Below are positions 18,987 through 28,709 of a DNA stretch of 64,000 bases, one piece after another; positions within the stretch are counted from its first letter, which is position 1; each line of letters opens with the position of its first letter. The notes under the pieces were generated by a model. That model worked only from the letters and a program-made list of their open reading frames with translations, was not told where the DNA came from and searched no databases. The stretch comes from Rhizobium sp. Q54. Lineage in GTDB: Bacteria; Pseudomonadota; Alphaproteobacteria; Micropepsales; Micropepsaceae. The translations under genes and the position numbers were made by a program. Location of the stretch: NCBI GenBank assembly GCA_945882615.1, contig CAMCWK010000011.1, positions 1 through 64,000 on the forward strand, given 5' to 3'.

Positions 18987-18990
<4 letters not shown>
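17710..18990 (-). CDS. proA: Glutamate-5-semialdehyde dehydrogenase (gamma-glutamyl phosphate reductase)
   Basis: 426 residues. This aldehyde-dehydrogenase-fold enzyme has [20 protein letters not shown] and [15 protein letters not shown] in the NADPH domain, and the catalytic cysteine near residue 260 in [12 protein letters not shown]. The C-terminus has [17 protein letters not shown]. It carries out the second step of proline synthesis. The start overlaps the proB stop by four bases (ATGA), giving a coupled proB-proA pair. Confidence 0.96.
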
Positions 18991-21996
<3,006 letters not shown>

Positions 21997-22031
21997 GTCA
22001 TTCCCCGCTCGTTCCTTTCGATGCGAGGAAT

Positions 22032-22059
22032 AAAAAAGGGAGATGGCGGACCATCTCCC
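22032..22059 (-). terminator. Terminator of the rplU-rpmA operon
   Basis: On the minus strand GGGAGATGG, loop TCCG, CCATCTCCC and six T: a perfect 9-bp stem about 50 bases after the rpmA stop and upstream of the GNAT gene. The GNAT-obgE genes therefore likely have their own promoter or rely on partial read-through. Confidence 0.92.
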
Positions 22060-22108
22060 TCGCACATAACGGGCCGCCAATTTCTTGGCGGCCTATGTCT
22101 TCAGCCGC

Positions 22109-22393
22109 CTATTCTGCCGCGATCTTCGCCGCCGGATTCGCGGCCGAGACTACGGACACGAAAGTACGGCGCTTGTAACCGGTCTTGAACGAGACGCGGC
22201 CTTCGCGAAGGGCGAACAGGGTATGGTCCTTGCCCATGCCAACGCCTTCGCCCGCATAGAATTTGGTGCCGCGCTGGCGAATGATCACGTTGCCGCCCGC
22301 GACGGCTTCGCCGCCGAACAGTTTCACGCCCAGCATTTTGGGGTTCGAGTCGCGACCGTTGCGCGAAGAACCGCCTGCTTTTTTGTGTGCCAT
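22109..22393 (-). CDS. rpmA: 50S ribosomal protein bL27
   Basis: 94 residues: [19 protein letters not shown] with the full bL27 core ([29 protein letters not shown]). The N-terminus reaches toward the peptidyl-transferase centre. It lies 12 bases after rplU. The C-terminal stretch after FVSVV is Ala-rich and a little longer than average. Confidence 0.97.
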   Translation of the reverse strand: MAHKKAGGSSRNGRDSNPKMLGVKLFGGEAVAGGNVIIRQRGTKFYAGEGVGMGKDHTLFALREGRVSFKTGYKRRTFVSVVSAANPAAKIAAE

Positions 22394-22405
22394 ACGACTA
22401 GTCCT

Positions 22406-22717
22406 TTAACCGGCGGTGATGCCCAGCACCTTCACCTTGGTGAAGTGCTGGCGGTGGCCACGCTTGCGGTGGGTGTTCTTGCGGCGCTTCTTCTTGAAGG
22501 CGATGACCTTCTCGCCCTGGCCGTGCTCGAGGATCTCGCACTGGATGGAGGCGCCCTTGACCAGCGGCGCGCCGATCTTGGGGGCATCGCCGCCCAGCAT
22601 CAGGACGTCGCCGATGGTGAGCTTGGAGCCCACATCGCCCGCCAGGCTTTCGACCTTCAGGACCATGTCCTTGGCCACTTTATACTGTTTTCCGCCTGTG
22701 CGGACGACCGCGTACAT
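22406..22717 (-). CDS. rplU: 50S ribosomal protein bL21
   Basis: 103 residues: MYAVVRTGGKQYKVAKDMVL, then FKKKRRKNTHRKRGHRQHFT near the C-terminus, both diagnostic for bL21. It is the first gene of the rplU-rpmA operon, with a good promoter 60-90 bases upstream. Confidence 0.98.
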   Translation of the reverse strand: MYAVVRTGGKQYKVAKDMVLKVESLAGDVGSKLTIGDVLMLGGDAPKIGAPLVKGASIQCEILEHGQGEKVIAFKKKRRKNTHRKRGHRQHFTKVKVLGITAG

Positions 22718-22777
22718 GGTCTAAATCCTTGAAAGTAAATGGTTTTCCGCAAACCTGAGTCTGGCGGAGAGCGGCGG

Positions 22778-22805
22778 AATATACGCAAAGGCGCTCTAGG
22801 GTCAA
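22778..22805 (-). promoter_or_regulatory. Promoter of rplU-rpmA
   Basis: Minus-strand TTGACC (22805-22800), 16-base spacer, TATATT (22783-22778). The sequence GCGCCTTTGC(G)TATATTCCGCC around the -10 is nearly the same as at the cytochrome-oxidase IV/pnt promoter (33400-33427), which supports it as a strong housekeeping promoter of this genome. The leader is about 54 bases. Confidence 0.7.
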
Positions 22806-22815
22806 GCGCCGGTTT

Positions 22816-23364
22816 TTACGGGGTTTTCAGGCGCTTCTTTTGGCGCTCCTGAACCCGGGCCAGCACGGCTCCCAGCAGCATGACCACCCCCAGCATGATC
22901 GCCATCATCTTGGCGTTGGAGATGGTCAGGGCGATGCGGGCAAGATTGTCGCTGGCCCCCGACAGCATCATGAAAAGCTGCAGCGCGTTCTCCAGCATGT
23001 CCAGCATGGCGCCCGCCACAGGCACCGCCGCCAGCATGGTCATAATGCGGTGAAACCGGGTTCCGGCGGGAGCAAAGGCCTCGCGGGCGATAATGGCCGA
23101 ATAGAAGAAGGAGGCCGCATAGAGCGGCATCAGCAGATAATCCAGCCCCCAGTTGAAACCCGCGCGCACGGCATAGATCGAGGGCCACACCATGAAGGCG
23201 GCGTTATATTGCTGGGCGGTGGAAAAGCGCTGCAGGTCGGCGGTGCCGAACCCCGACAGGGCCTCCAGCCTGAGATCGGACGCCGCCAGGACGGCGAAAA
23301 CAAGGATCGCCAGCAGGGTGGAAATGGCCCAGCGCCGCACCAGCAGCTGTTTGGTAATTCGCAT
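22816..23364 (-). CDS. Hypothetical four-helix membrane protein
   Basis: 182 residues from MRITKQLLVRRW. Hydrophobic segments lie at about 13-28 (ISTLLAILVFAVLAAS), 75-95 (LLMPLYAASFFYSAIIA), 108-130 and 150-170 (MMAIMLGVVMLLGAVLA), with a basic C-terminal tail. The layout suggests an inner-membrane protein with four spans. I do not recognise a family and see no catalytic motif. It is divergent from the phosphatase gene, with only 33 bases between the two start codons. Confidence 0.6.
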   Translation of the reverse strand: MRITKQLLVRRWAISTLLAILVFAVLAASDLRLEALSGFGTADLQRFSTAQQYNAAFMVWPSIYAVRAGFNWGLDYLLMPLYAASFFYSAIIAREAFAPAGTRFHRIMTMLAAVPVAGAMLDMLENALQLFMMLSGASDNLARIALTISNAKMMAIMLGVVMLLGAVLARVQERQKKRLKTP

Positions 23365-23397
23365 CGTGTCCGCCGAAAAATGCTCTAAATTCAGTCT

Positions 23398-24018
23398 ATG
23401 CGAAGCCTGGGCGACATTCTCTACAATTTTCACTGGGTGGTGCCGGGCGAGGCGTCGCGGGCGATGCAGGCTTGGGCCGGCGGCCTGGGCGCATTCCTCA
23501 GGGTGCGCGGCATCCGCGCCATCATCAATCTGCGCGGCCGCAATGACGATCTGTCCTGGTGGAAAAAGGAGACCGCGACCGCGCAAACCCACGGCATCGC
23601 CCATCTCGACGCCATGCTGGATTCGCGCAAGCTCCCCAGCCGCGAGATGCTGGCGCGGCTGATCGAAAGCTTCAACACCGCGCCCAAGCCCTTCATGCTC
23701 AAATGCTCAGGTGGGCAGGACCGTACGAGTTTCGCGGCGGCGCTGTATCTGATCTATCGCGACGGCTGGGACGCGCTGCCAAAGGCACGGGCCCAGTTCG
23801 CACGCTATCCCTATCTGCATTTTCCCAAGCGGCAGCAGCGCTGGCTGAAAGCGTTTGTGGATTTTGCGATTGAGGATTCCGGCGGCCTGCCGCTGGAACA
23901 GTGGATCGCACAGCGTTATACGCCGGAAGATCTGAAAGCCTGGCTGGACAGCCATGGTCTTGAGGATGGTTATGCCGCGATCTTCACCGCGCCCACGCGC
24001 AGTCCCTATCAATGGTAA
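23398..24018 (+). CDS. Cysteine-based tyrosine/dual-specificity phosphatase-like protein
   Basis: 206 residues. The CX5R active-site loop is C103-SGGQD-R109-TS, with INLRGRNDD (about 43-51) in the place of the strand before the general-acid loop, as in atypical dual-specificity phosphatases. The usual His before the Cys is replaced by Lys (LKC). Substrate unknown. No ribosome site precedes the ATG and the divergent gap is 33 bases, so a leaderless or very short-leader mRNA is possible. Its 3' end overlaps alkB. Confidence 0.75.
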   Translation: MRSLGDILYNFHWVVPGEASRAMQAWAGGLGAFLRVRGIRAIINLRGRNDDLSWWKKETATAQTHGIAHLDAMLDSRKLPSREMLARLIESFNTAPKPFMLKCSGGQDRTSFAAALYLIYRDGWDALPKARAQFARYPYLHFPKRQQRWLKAFVDFAIEDSGGLPLEQWIAQRYTPEDLKAWLDSHGLEDGYAAIFTAPTRSPYQW

Positions 24019-24640
24019 GCCGCCCCTGGGCAATTCGCTGACAATTGCGCCGGGCGTGTTGTTGTTGCGCGAGAGATTCTCGCCGCTCCAGCAACAGGCG
24101 TTGCTGGCGGATGTGCTGGAACGCCTCAAGCTGGCGCCGCTGTACCGTCCGGTCATGCCGGGCACCGGCAAACCCTTCTCAGTAGAGGAAAGCAGTTTCG
24201 GCGCCCTGGGCTGGGTGGCGGACAAGGCGGGCTATCGCTATCAGCCGACCCATCCGGTGACAGGCAAACCCTGGCCCGCGATTCCGCCGGCGCTGCTGGC
24301 GCTCTGGCGCGAGATCAATGACGGCCCCGCGCCGGAAAGCTGCCTGGTCAATTTCTATGGCGCGGGCGCCAAGATGGGGCTGCATCAGGACCGGGATGAG
24401 AAAGACACCAGCGCCGCGGTGATCGGGATTTCGCTGGGCGACACCGCTCTTTTCCGCATCGGCGGCACAGCACGTAGCGGCAAGACGGTGAGCGTCAGCC
24501 TCGCCTCGGGGGATGTGATCGTGTTCGGCGGCCCGTCGCGGCTGGCCTATCACGGCATCGACCGCATCAGGCCCGGCACGTCGCGCTTGGTACCGGGCGG
24601 GGGACGAATAAGTCTGACCCTGCGGCGGGTGACGGTTTGA
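23972..24640 (+). CDS. alkB: AlkB-type DNA/RNA oxidative demethylase
   Basis: About 222 residues. It is an Fe(II)/2-oxoglutarate dioxygenase: iron ligands in LHQDRDE (HxD) and YHGIDR, and the 2-oxoglutarate arginine motif RISLTLRR at the end; NFYGAGAKMGLHQD is typical of AlkB. It repairs 1-methyladenine and 3-methylcytosine. In-frame ATGs at 23954, 23966 and 23972 all lie inside the phosphatase gene. I chose 23972 because GAGG stands six bases before it, giving a 47-base overlap and likely coupling. Confidence 0.92.
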   Translation: MPRSSPRPRAVPINGKPPLGNSLTIAPGVLLLRERFSPLQQQALLADVLERLKLAPLYRPVMPGTGKPFSVEESSFGALGWVADKAGYRYQPTHPVTGKPWPAIPPALLALWREINDGPAPESCLVNFYGAGAKMGLHQDRDEKDTSAAVIGISLGDTALFRIGGTARSGKTVSVSLASGDVIVFGGPSRLAYHGIDRIRPGTSRLVPGGGRISLTLRRVTV

Positions 24641-24650
24641 GACGATGGCC

Positions 24651-24683
24651 AAAAAAAAAGCCCCCGGCGCGAGGCCGGGGGCT
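24651..24683 (-). terminator. Strong terminator facing the minus strand
   Basis: On the minus strand AGCCCCCGGC, a five-base loop, GCCGGGGGCT, then nine T. The 10-bp GC stem and long T run mark a transcript end more than 200 bases after the nearest minus-strand gene, which is why a separate small RNA is suspected. The hairpin also follows alkB on the plus strand, but without a T run there. Confidence 0.9.
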
Positions 24684-24793
24684 AATGCGCTTAAATGCGC
24701 GAGAAGCTGCCGGGAGGGGATGACCGGGAGCCTCAGCGAAGACGGGAGCTGAAAGCGAGCGGGGGGCAGTGCCAGCAGCTCAAGGCCGTCTTC
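24651..24793 (-). ncRNA. Candidate structured small RNA, about 143 nt
   Basis: In the 268-base gap between alkB and the PuuD-like gene, the minus strand has a promoter-like pair (24829-24801), a transcript with nested pairing, and a strong terminator. From 24793, GAAGACGG pairs with CCGTCTTC (24745-24738), GAGCTG inside it pairs with CAGCTC, then come unpaired TCATCCCCTCCCGG, a small GCGC-ATTTAA-GCGC hairpin and the terminator stem. The C-rich TCCCCTCCC could pair with Shine-Dalgarno sequences. It lacks conserved SRP and 6S features I could recognise and has no convincing ORF. It could instead be the 3' UTR of the PuuD-like gene. Confidence 0.5.
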
Positions 24794-24800
24794 GAGGAGT

Positions 24801-24829
24801 AAACTATGCAAGAATAGAACATGTTTCAA
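24801..24829 (-). promoter_or_regulatory. Candidate promoter of the small RNA
   Basis: Minus-strand TTGAAA (24829-24824), 17-base spacer, TAGTTT (24806-24801), inside a markedly AT-rich stretch (24795-24905). The spacer end and -10 (TTGCATAGTTT) are identical to those of the rpmJ promoter at 43313-43341. Confidence 0.5.
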
Positions 24830-24908
24830 GAAAATTCGAACTTAAGAAGAATTACATCATTTTTAGAGTGACAATTACATTTATGCCACATTCGTTCGCA
24901 GTAAAAAC

Positions 24909-25655
24909 CTAGCGATTCCGCCTTTGGCGCGGCTGACGCAGGGCATCGCCAAAGGCCGCAAACAGGGCCCGGCTGAGGCCATCCTCCGCCCAGCGCCATT
25001 CCGGATGCCATTGCACCCCCAAGAGGAAGCCCGCCGCCCCCGGCATGGAAACCGCTTCGATCTGGCAGTCGGGCGCGGTCGCCTCGGCTTCCAGCCCCAG
25101 CGCCAGGCGGTCCACGCCCTGATGATGCAGCGAATTGACCATCACCTCCTCCAGCCCCGACAGACGCGCCAAGAGGCCGCCGGGCGCCAGTCGCACGGCA
25201 TGGGCTGCGGCATATTCCTGGTCGCGCGAGGCGTTCTGCGGCTCGCGGTGATCCAGGCGGCCGGGAATCTCATGGACGTGCTGGTGGAGCGTGCCGCCCA
25301 AGGCGACATTGAGTTCCTGAAAACCGCGGCAGATGGCCAGCACGGGAACGCCGTGGGCAATCGCAGCTTTGAGCAGGGGAAGCGTGGTCGCATCGCGCGC
25401 GCCATCCAGCTCGGTGCCGGCACGCAGGCTGCCGCCATAGTGGGACGGGGCGACATTGGAGGGGGCGCCGGTGAACAGCAGCCCGTCCACCGCAGCCAAT
25501 ATGTCGTCCACTGCCAGCGGCGTGTCTGTTGAAGGGATCAGAAGCGGCAGGGCGCCGGCACCATCGCGAATGGCGGTGACATATTCGTCATTGACCTGAT
25601 GCGTGGGCATGTCGCCCGACATGCGACGGTCGGTCACCAGCCCCGCGACCGGCAT
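24909..25655 (-). CDS. Class I glutamine amidotransferase-like hydrolase (PuuD / peptidase C26 type)
   Basis: 248 residues. The nucleophile is C109 in AICRGFQELN, and the His/Glu of the triad lie in QWHPEW near 223. LHQHVHEIPG and VNSLHHQGVD match gamma-glutamyl-GABA hydrolases (PuuD). Relatives cleave gamma-glutamyl amides; no other polyamine gene is present, so the substrate is open. The start ATG overlaps the lolA stop (TAATG). The C-terminus ends in a basic RQPRQRRNR tail. Confidence 0.88.
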   Translation of the reverse strand: MPVAGLVTDRRMSGDMPTHQVNDEYVTAIRDGAGALPLLIPSTDTPLAVDDILAAVDGLLFTGAPSNVAPSHYGGSLRAGTELDGARDATTLPLLKAAIAHGVPVLAICRGFQELNVALGGTLHQHVHEIPGRLDHREPQNASRDQEYAAAHAVRLAPGGLLARLSGLEEVMVNSLHHQGVDRLALGLEAEATAPDCQIEAVSMPGAAGFLLGVQWHPEWRWAEDGLSRALFAAFGDALRQPRQRRNR

Positions 25656-26296
25656 TATCTGCTGCTTTGCTTGATCTTGACGGCCTTGGCCGGCACGGCG
25701 AACAGCGCCTGGTCCAGGCTGCCGCCGGTTTGCGCGCCCTGCAGCGCCACGGTGGTGACGCCGCCCTGATTGTCCTTCACCGTCCATTGCCGCAGTTCGA
25801 TGACGGGCGCGGAAAAGACCAGCGTGATGTTGGAAGTGTTGCGGTTGGTGCTGGTGCGGGCGCGCACGATCAGTGCGCCGTCCTGCTCGGTGACGCCCAG
25901 CACGGCCCGGTTGCGCGCCAGGTCCACCTTCGCATTCAGCAGCAGCCCCAGCGGCGTGTCGTCGAGATCATAATTGTCGACCGTATTGAGCCGGGCATTT
26001 TTCACATAGATCCGGCCGCCCGTGGCGACGATGCTGACCGGATTGGGGGCGCGGAAGGCAAAGCGGATGCGACCGGGCTTTTCGAGATAGAGTTCGCCCT
26101 GGTCGGCATTGCCGTCCGGCCGGATCTGGACGAATTCGCTGCGCAGCGTGCGGATGCTGTTCAGATAGGCGCTGATGCGGTCGAGATGGGCTTTCTCCTG
26201 CGCGCTGAACGACTGGAAAATGCGCTGGGGAACCTGGCCGGCGCCGGTCAGGCAGACGATGGAGAAGGCGGCGATCAGAAGTGGAAAACGGCGCAT
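25655..26296 (-). CDS. lolA: LolA-like outer-membrane lipoprotein carrier
   Basis: 213 residues with an N-terminal signal peptide (MRRFPLLIAAFSIVCLTGAG). The LolA fold is visible: a helical start (RISAYLNSIRTLRSEFVQ), then GELYLEKPGRIRFAF, RIYVKNARLNTVDNYDL and TPLGLLLN. LolA carries lipoproteins across the periplasm. The frame is open further upstream, but the signal peptide fixes the start. It is paired with the PuuD-like gene and divergent from gpsA. Confidence 0.85.
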   Translation of the reverse strand: MRRFPLLIAAFSIVCLTGAGQVPQRIFQSFSAQEKAHLDRISAYLNSIRTLRSEFVQIRPDGNADQGELYLEKPGRIRFAFRAPNPVSIVATGGRIYVKNARLNTVDNYDLDDTPLGLLLNAKVDLARNRAVLGVTEQDGALIVRARTSTNRNTSNITLVFSAPVIELRQWTVKDNQGGVTTVALQGAQTGGSLDQALFAVPAKAVKIKQSSR

Positions 26297-26411
26297 CTTG
26301 GGAGGCTCACACGGCAATGGGGAGAAAATCGGGCAATTTGCGCCGCATCCGGCTTTGCGGCCATACAGGGGCAAGATAGGGTCTCAAGCTGAATAAACAA
26401 CCAACGAATTG

Positions 26412-27392
26412 ATGTCTGTATCCCCCTTTTCCCATATCGCGGTGCTGGGCGCGGGCGCCTGGGGCACCGCCCTGGCGCTGGCGTCGCTGGCGGCGGGACG
26501 CAAGACCACGCTCTGGGTGCGCGAAGAGGACGTGCTGGCCACCATCCATGCGCGCGGCGAAAACCGTTTCCTGCCGGGCGTGTCCTTGCCGAAAACATTG
26601 ATTGCCACCGGCGATCTGGCTGAGGCCGCCAAGGCCGACGTCCTGCTGCTGGTGGTTCCGGCGCAGGTGCTGCATGGCTTTGCCGACCGGCTGAAACCGC
26701 TGATTGCGCCCGGCACGCCACTGGTGATCTGCGCCAAAGGCATCGAACAGGGCAGCGGCAAGCTGGTCACCGAAGTGCTGGAAGAGGCCGCGCCGCAGGC
26801 TGAGGCCGCGATCCTGTCGGGACCATCCTTCGCGCGCGATGTGGCGCGCGGTCTTCCCACCGCCGTCACCATCGCCGCGAAAATCGATCTGGCGGGCAGG
26901 CTGCAGGCCAGTCTGGGGTCGGCCAGCTTTCGTCCCTATGCCAGCGATGATCTCACCGGCGTGGCGCTGGGTGGGGCGGCCAAGAATGTCTATGCGATTG
27001 CCTGCGGCGTGGTCGAAGGCATGGGTCTGGGCGAAAATGCCCGCGCCGCGCTGCTGGCCCGCAGCTTCGCGGAGCTGGCGCGGTTGGGCGAAGCCTTGGG
27101 CGCCAGGCGCGAAACTTTGATGGGGCTTTCCGGGCTGGGCGATCTGGTGCTGACCGCCACCAGCAAATCCTCACGCAATTTTTCCTTCGGCGTGGCGCTG
27201 GGCGAAGGCAAGGCGCCGTCAGGTGCGCTGGCCGAGGGCGTGGATACCGCGCCCGCGCTGGTGGCGCGCGCCAAAGCGGTGAATGTCGAAATGCCGATCG
27301 CCGAAGCCGTGGCCGATCTTCTCAGCGGCGCGTTGCCGCCGGGCGAGGCGGTGATGCGGCTGATGGGACGGCCCCTGAAAGCCGAGAAATAA
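26412..27392 (+). CDS. gpsA: Glycerol-3-phosphate dehydrogenase (NAD(P)+)
   Basis: 326 residues. The Rossmann motif is AVLGAGAWGTALA near residue 10, with CAKGIEQGSGKL, SGPSFARDVARGLPTAVTIA, the catalytic-lysine region GGAAKNVYAIACGVVEGMGLG and MGLSGLGDLVLT. It makes sn-glycerol 3-phosphate for phospholipids. The start was chosen at ATG 26412 rather than the adjacent TTG. The gene is 11 bases from the next one and likely cotranscribed with it. Confidence 0.96.
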   Translation: MSVSPFSHIAVLGAGAWGTALALASLAAGRKTTLWVREEDVLATIHARGENRFLPGVSLPKTLIATGDLAEAAKADVLLLVVPAQVLHGFADRLKPLIAPGTPLVICAKGIEQGSGKLVTEVLEEAAPQAEAAILSGPSFARDVARGLPTAVTIAAKIDLAGRLQASLGSASFRPYASDDLTGVALGGAAKNVYAIACGVVEGMGLGENARAALLARSFAELARLGEALGARRETLMGLSGLGDLVLTATSKSSRNFSFGVALGEGKAPSGALAEGVDTAPALVARAKAVNVEMPIAEAVADLLSGALPPGEAVMRLMGRPLKAEK

Positions 27393-27403
27393 GGGCGGAC
27401 GTG

Positions 27404-27820
27404 ATGGCGTACTGGCTGTTCAAGACCGAAGCGGAAACCTTCTCCTGGGAGATGCAGAAGAAGAAAGGCGCCAAGGGCGAACCCTGGAGCGGCGTGCGCA
27501 ACTGGACCGCCGCCGGCAACATGAAAGCGATGAAGAAGGGCGATCTGGGCTTTTTCTATCACACCGGCGACGAGAAGCGGATCGTGGGCATCGTGGAAGT
27601 GATCGGCGAATACCGGCCCGATCCCACCGACGAGGCCGGCAAGTTCGGTCTCGTCGTCGTCAAGGCGATCAAGGACATGCCCAAGCCGGTAACGTTGGCC
27701 GAGGTGAAAGCCAATCCCAAACTGTCCGAGATGAGCCTGGTCAAAAGCTTCCGCCTGTCGGTGCAGCCGGTGCGCGACAATGAATGGAAAGAGATCAGTC
27801 GTATGGGCGGGCTGAAATAA
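27404..27820 (+). CDS. EVE domain protein (THYN1-like)
   Basis: 138 residues, the complete EVE/PUA-like fold: MAYWLFKTEAETFSW, WSGVRNWTAAGNMKAMKKGDLGFFYHTGDEKRIVGIVEV and the C-terminal RLSVQPVRDNEWKEISRMGGL. EVE domains read modified bases (for example 5-methyl- or hydroxymethylcytosine); the role of stand-alone bacterial members is unsettled. It follows gpsA by 11 bases with GGGCGGA upstream. Its stop abuts the stop of the convergent SMR gene, with no terminator between. Confidence 0.92.
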   Translation: MAYWLFKTEAETFSWEMQKKKGAKGEPWSGVRNWTAAGNMKAMKKGDLGFFYHTGDEKRIVGIVEVIGEYRPDPTDEAGKFGLVVVKAIKDMPKPVTLAEVKANPKLSEMSLVKSFRLSVQPVRDNEWKEISRMGGLK

Positions 27821-28135
27821 TCACGCCGACAGCTTCATCAGCGTCAGCCCGCTGACGATCAGACCCGCCGCCGCAAGGCGCATTGCGGTTACCGGTTCCC
27901 CCAATAGCGCGATGCCCAAAACAAATGTGCCGACCGCCCCGATCCCGGTCCAGATCGCATAGGCGGTGCCCAGCGGCAGGGCGCGCAGCGATAGCGATAG
28001 GAACAGCAGGCTTCCCACCAGCGATGCCAGCGTGATCAATGTGGGAACGGTTCGGGTAAAGCCCTGCGATTGCTTCAGGTAATAAGCCCAGACGATTTCC
28101 AGGACGCCCGCGAGCAACAGATAAAACCAGGCCAT
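27821..28135 (-). CDS. gdx: SMR-family guanidinium exporter (Gdx/SugE type)
   Basis: 104 residues with four predicted membrane spans. The essential proton/substrate glutamate is E13 in LAGVLEIVWAYYLK. The SugE/Gdx signature is LPLGTAYAIWTGIGAVGT, which separates it from EmrE-like multidrug pumps. Gdx proteins exchange guanidinium for protons. The call is reinforced by two ACGR-loop hairpins of a guanidine-II riboswitch in its leader. It may also be read from the MFS-GNAT genes just upstream. Confidence 0.93.
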   Translation of the reverse strand: MAWFYLLLAGVLEIVWAYYLKQSQGFTRTVPTLITLASLVGSLLFLSLSLRALPLGTAYAIWTGIGAVGTFVLGIALLGEPVTAMRLAAAGLIVSGLTLMKLSA

Positions 28136-28203
28136 GACGGCTCTCCGAAAAAGAGCCGGGCCGTCCCGGTCGGTGTGCGGCGAAATGCAGGGTCGTCCCC
28201 GCA
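28136..28203 (-). promoter_or_regulatory. Guanidine-II (mini-ykkC) riboswitch
   Basis: On the minus strand two hairpins each carry the ACGR tetraloop that defines the class: TGCGGGG-ACGA-CCCTGCA (28203-28186) and CCGGG-ACGG-CCCGG (28169-28156), with a 16-base linker. Directly after, CGGCTCT and AGAGCCG form a stem that hides the GGAGAG ribosome site two bases before the gdx ATG region. Its left arm shares bases with the second aptamer hairpin, so guanidinium binding would free the ribosome site. Confidence 0.85.
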
Positions 28204-28232
28204 CCCCCAACTTAGGCCATCAGGCCCCGGCT

Positions 28233-28709
28233 TCAAGACAGATAGCGGCGCATCATCACTGTGTAGGGCGCATAGCCCGCGCCTTCATAAGACCGGATGG
28301 CGCGGGCGTTCCCGGCAAGGACGCTGATGGTCAGCAATTGATGGCCCCGCGCCCGCGACCAGTCTTCACAAGCGCCGATCAGGGCGCGGCCCAGTCCCTT
28401 GCCGCGCGCCTCAGGCATCACAAAGATTTCCGCCAGGAAGCCGTGGCGGCGTTCCGGCTCGGCGATAAAAAGTTCGCCATGTTCCTCATAGGCGAAGGCC
28501 CAGCCCACCGCTTTGCCCGCATCTTCCGCAATCAGCATGATGCCGTGCTTTTCGGCGCAGCGCTCCTGGGCGTCACGCCAGTGATCGGCGGCAAAGGCCG
28601 GATCGCGGCGGCGATTGGGTTCGAACGCGGCCTCGTAATCCTGCAGCCCGTTGATGAAGGACAGGATGGCCGGTTCGTCAGCGGGAAGCCTGGCTTCTCG
28701 TATCGTCAT
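28233..28709 (-). CDS. GNAT-family N-acetyltransferase
   Basis: 158 residues from MTIREARLPADEPAIL. The acetyl-CoA site is VMPEARGKGLGRALI, followed by the SVLAGNARAIRSYEGAGYAPYTVMMRR end. Substrate unknown. The start overlaps the stop of the upstream MFS gene by four bases (ATGA), so the two are translated together, and the riboswitch-gdx unit begins 30 bases after its stop. Confidence 0.9.
   Translation of the reverse strand: MTIREARLPADEPAILSFINGLQDYEAAFEPNRRRDPAFAADHWRDAQERCAEKHGIMLIAEDAGKAVGWAFAYEEHGELFIAEPERRHGFLAEIFVMPEARGKGLGRALIGACEDWSRARGHQLLTISVLAGNARAIRSYEGAGYAPYTVMMRRYLS

Noticed and set aside
24651-24793. The small RNA as SRP RNA or 6S RNA
   Set aside because: No GGAAGCAGC-type SRP loop and no long central bubble flanked by paired arms typical of 6S could be found.
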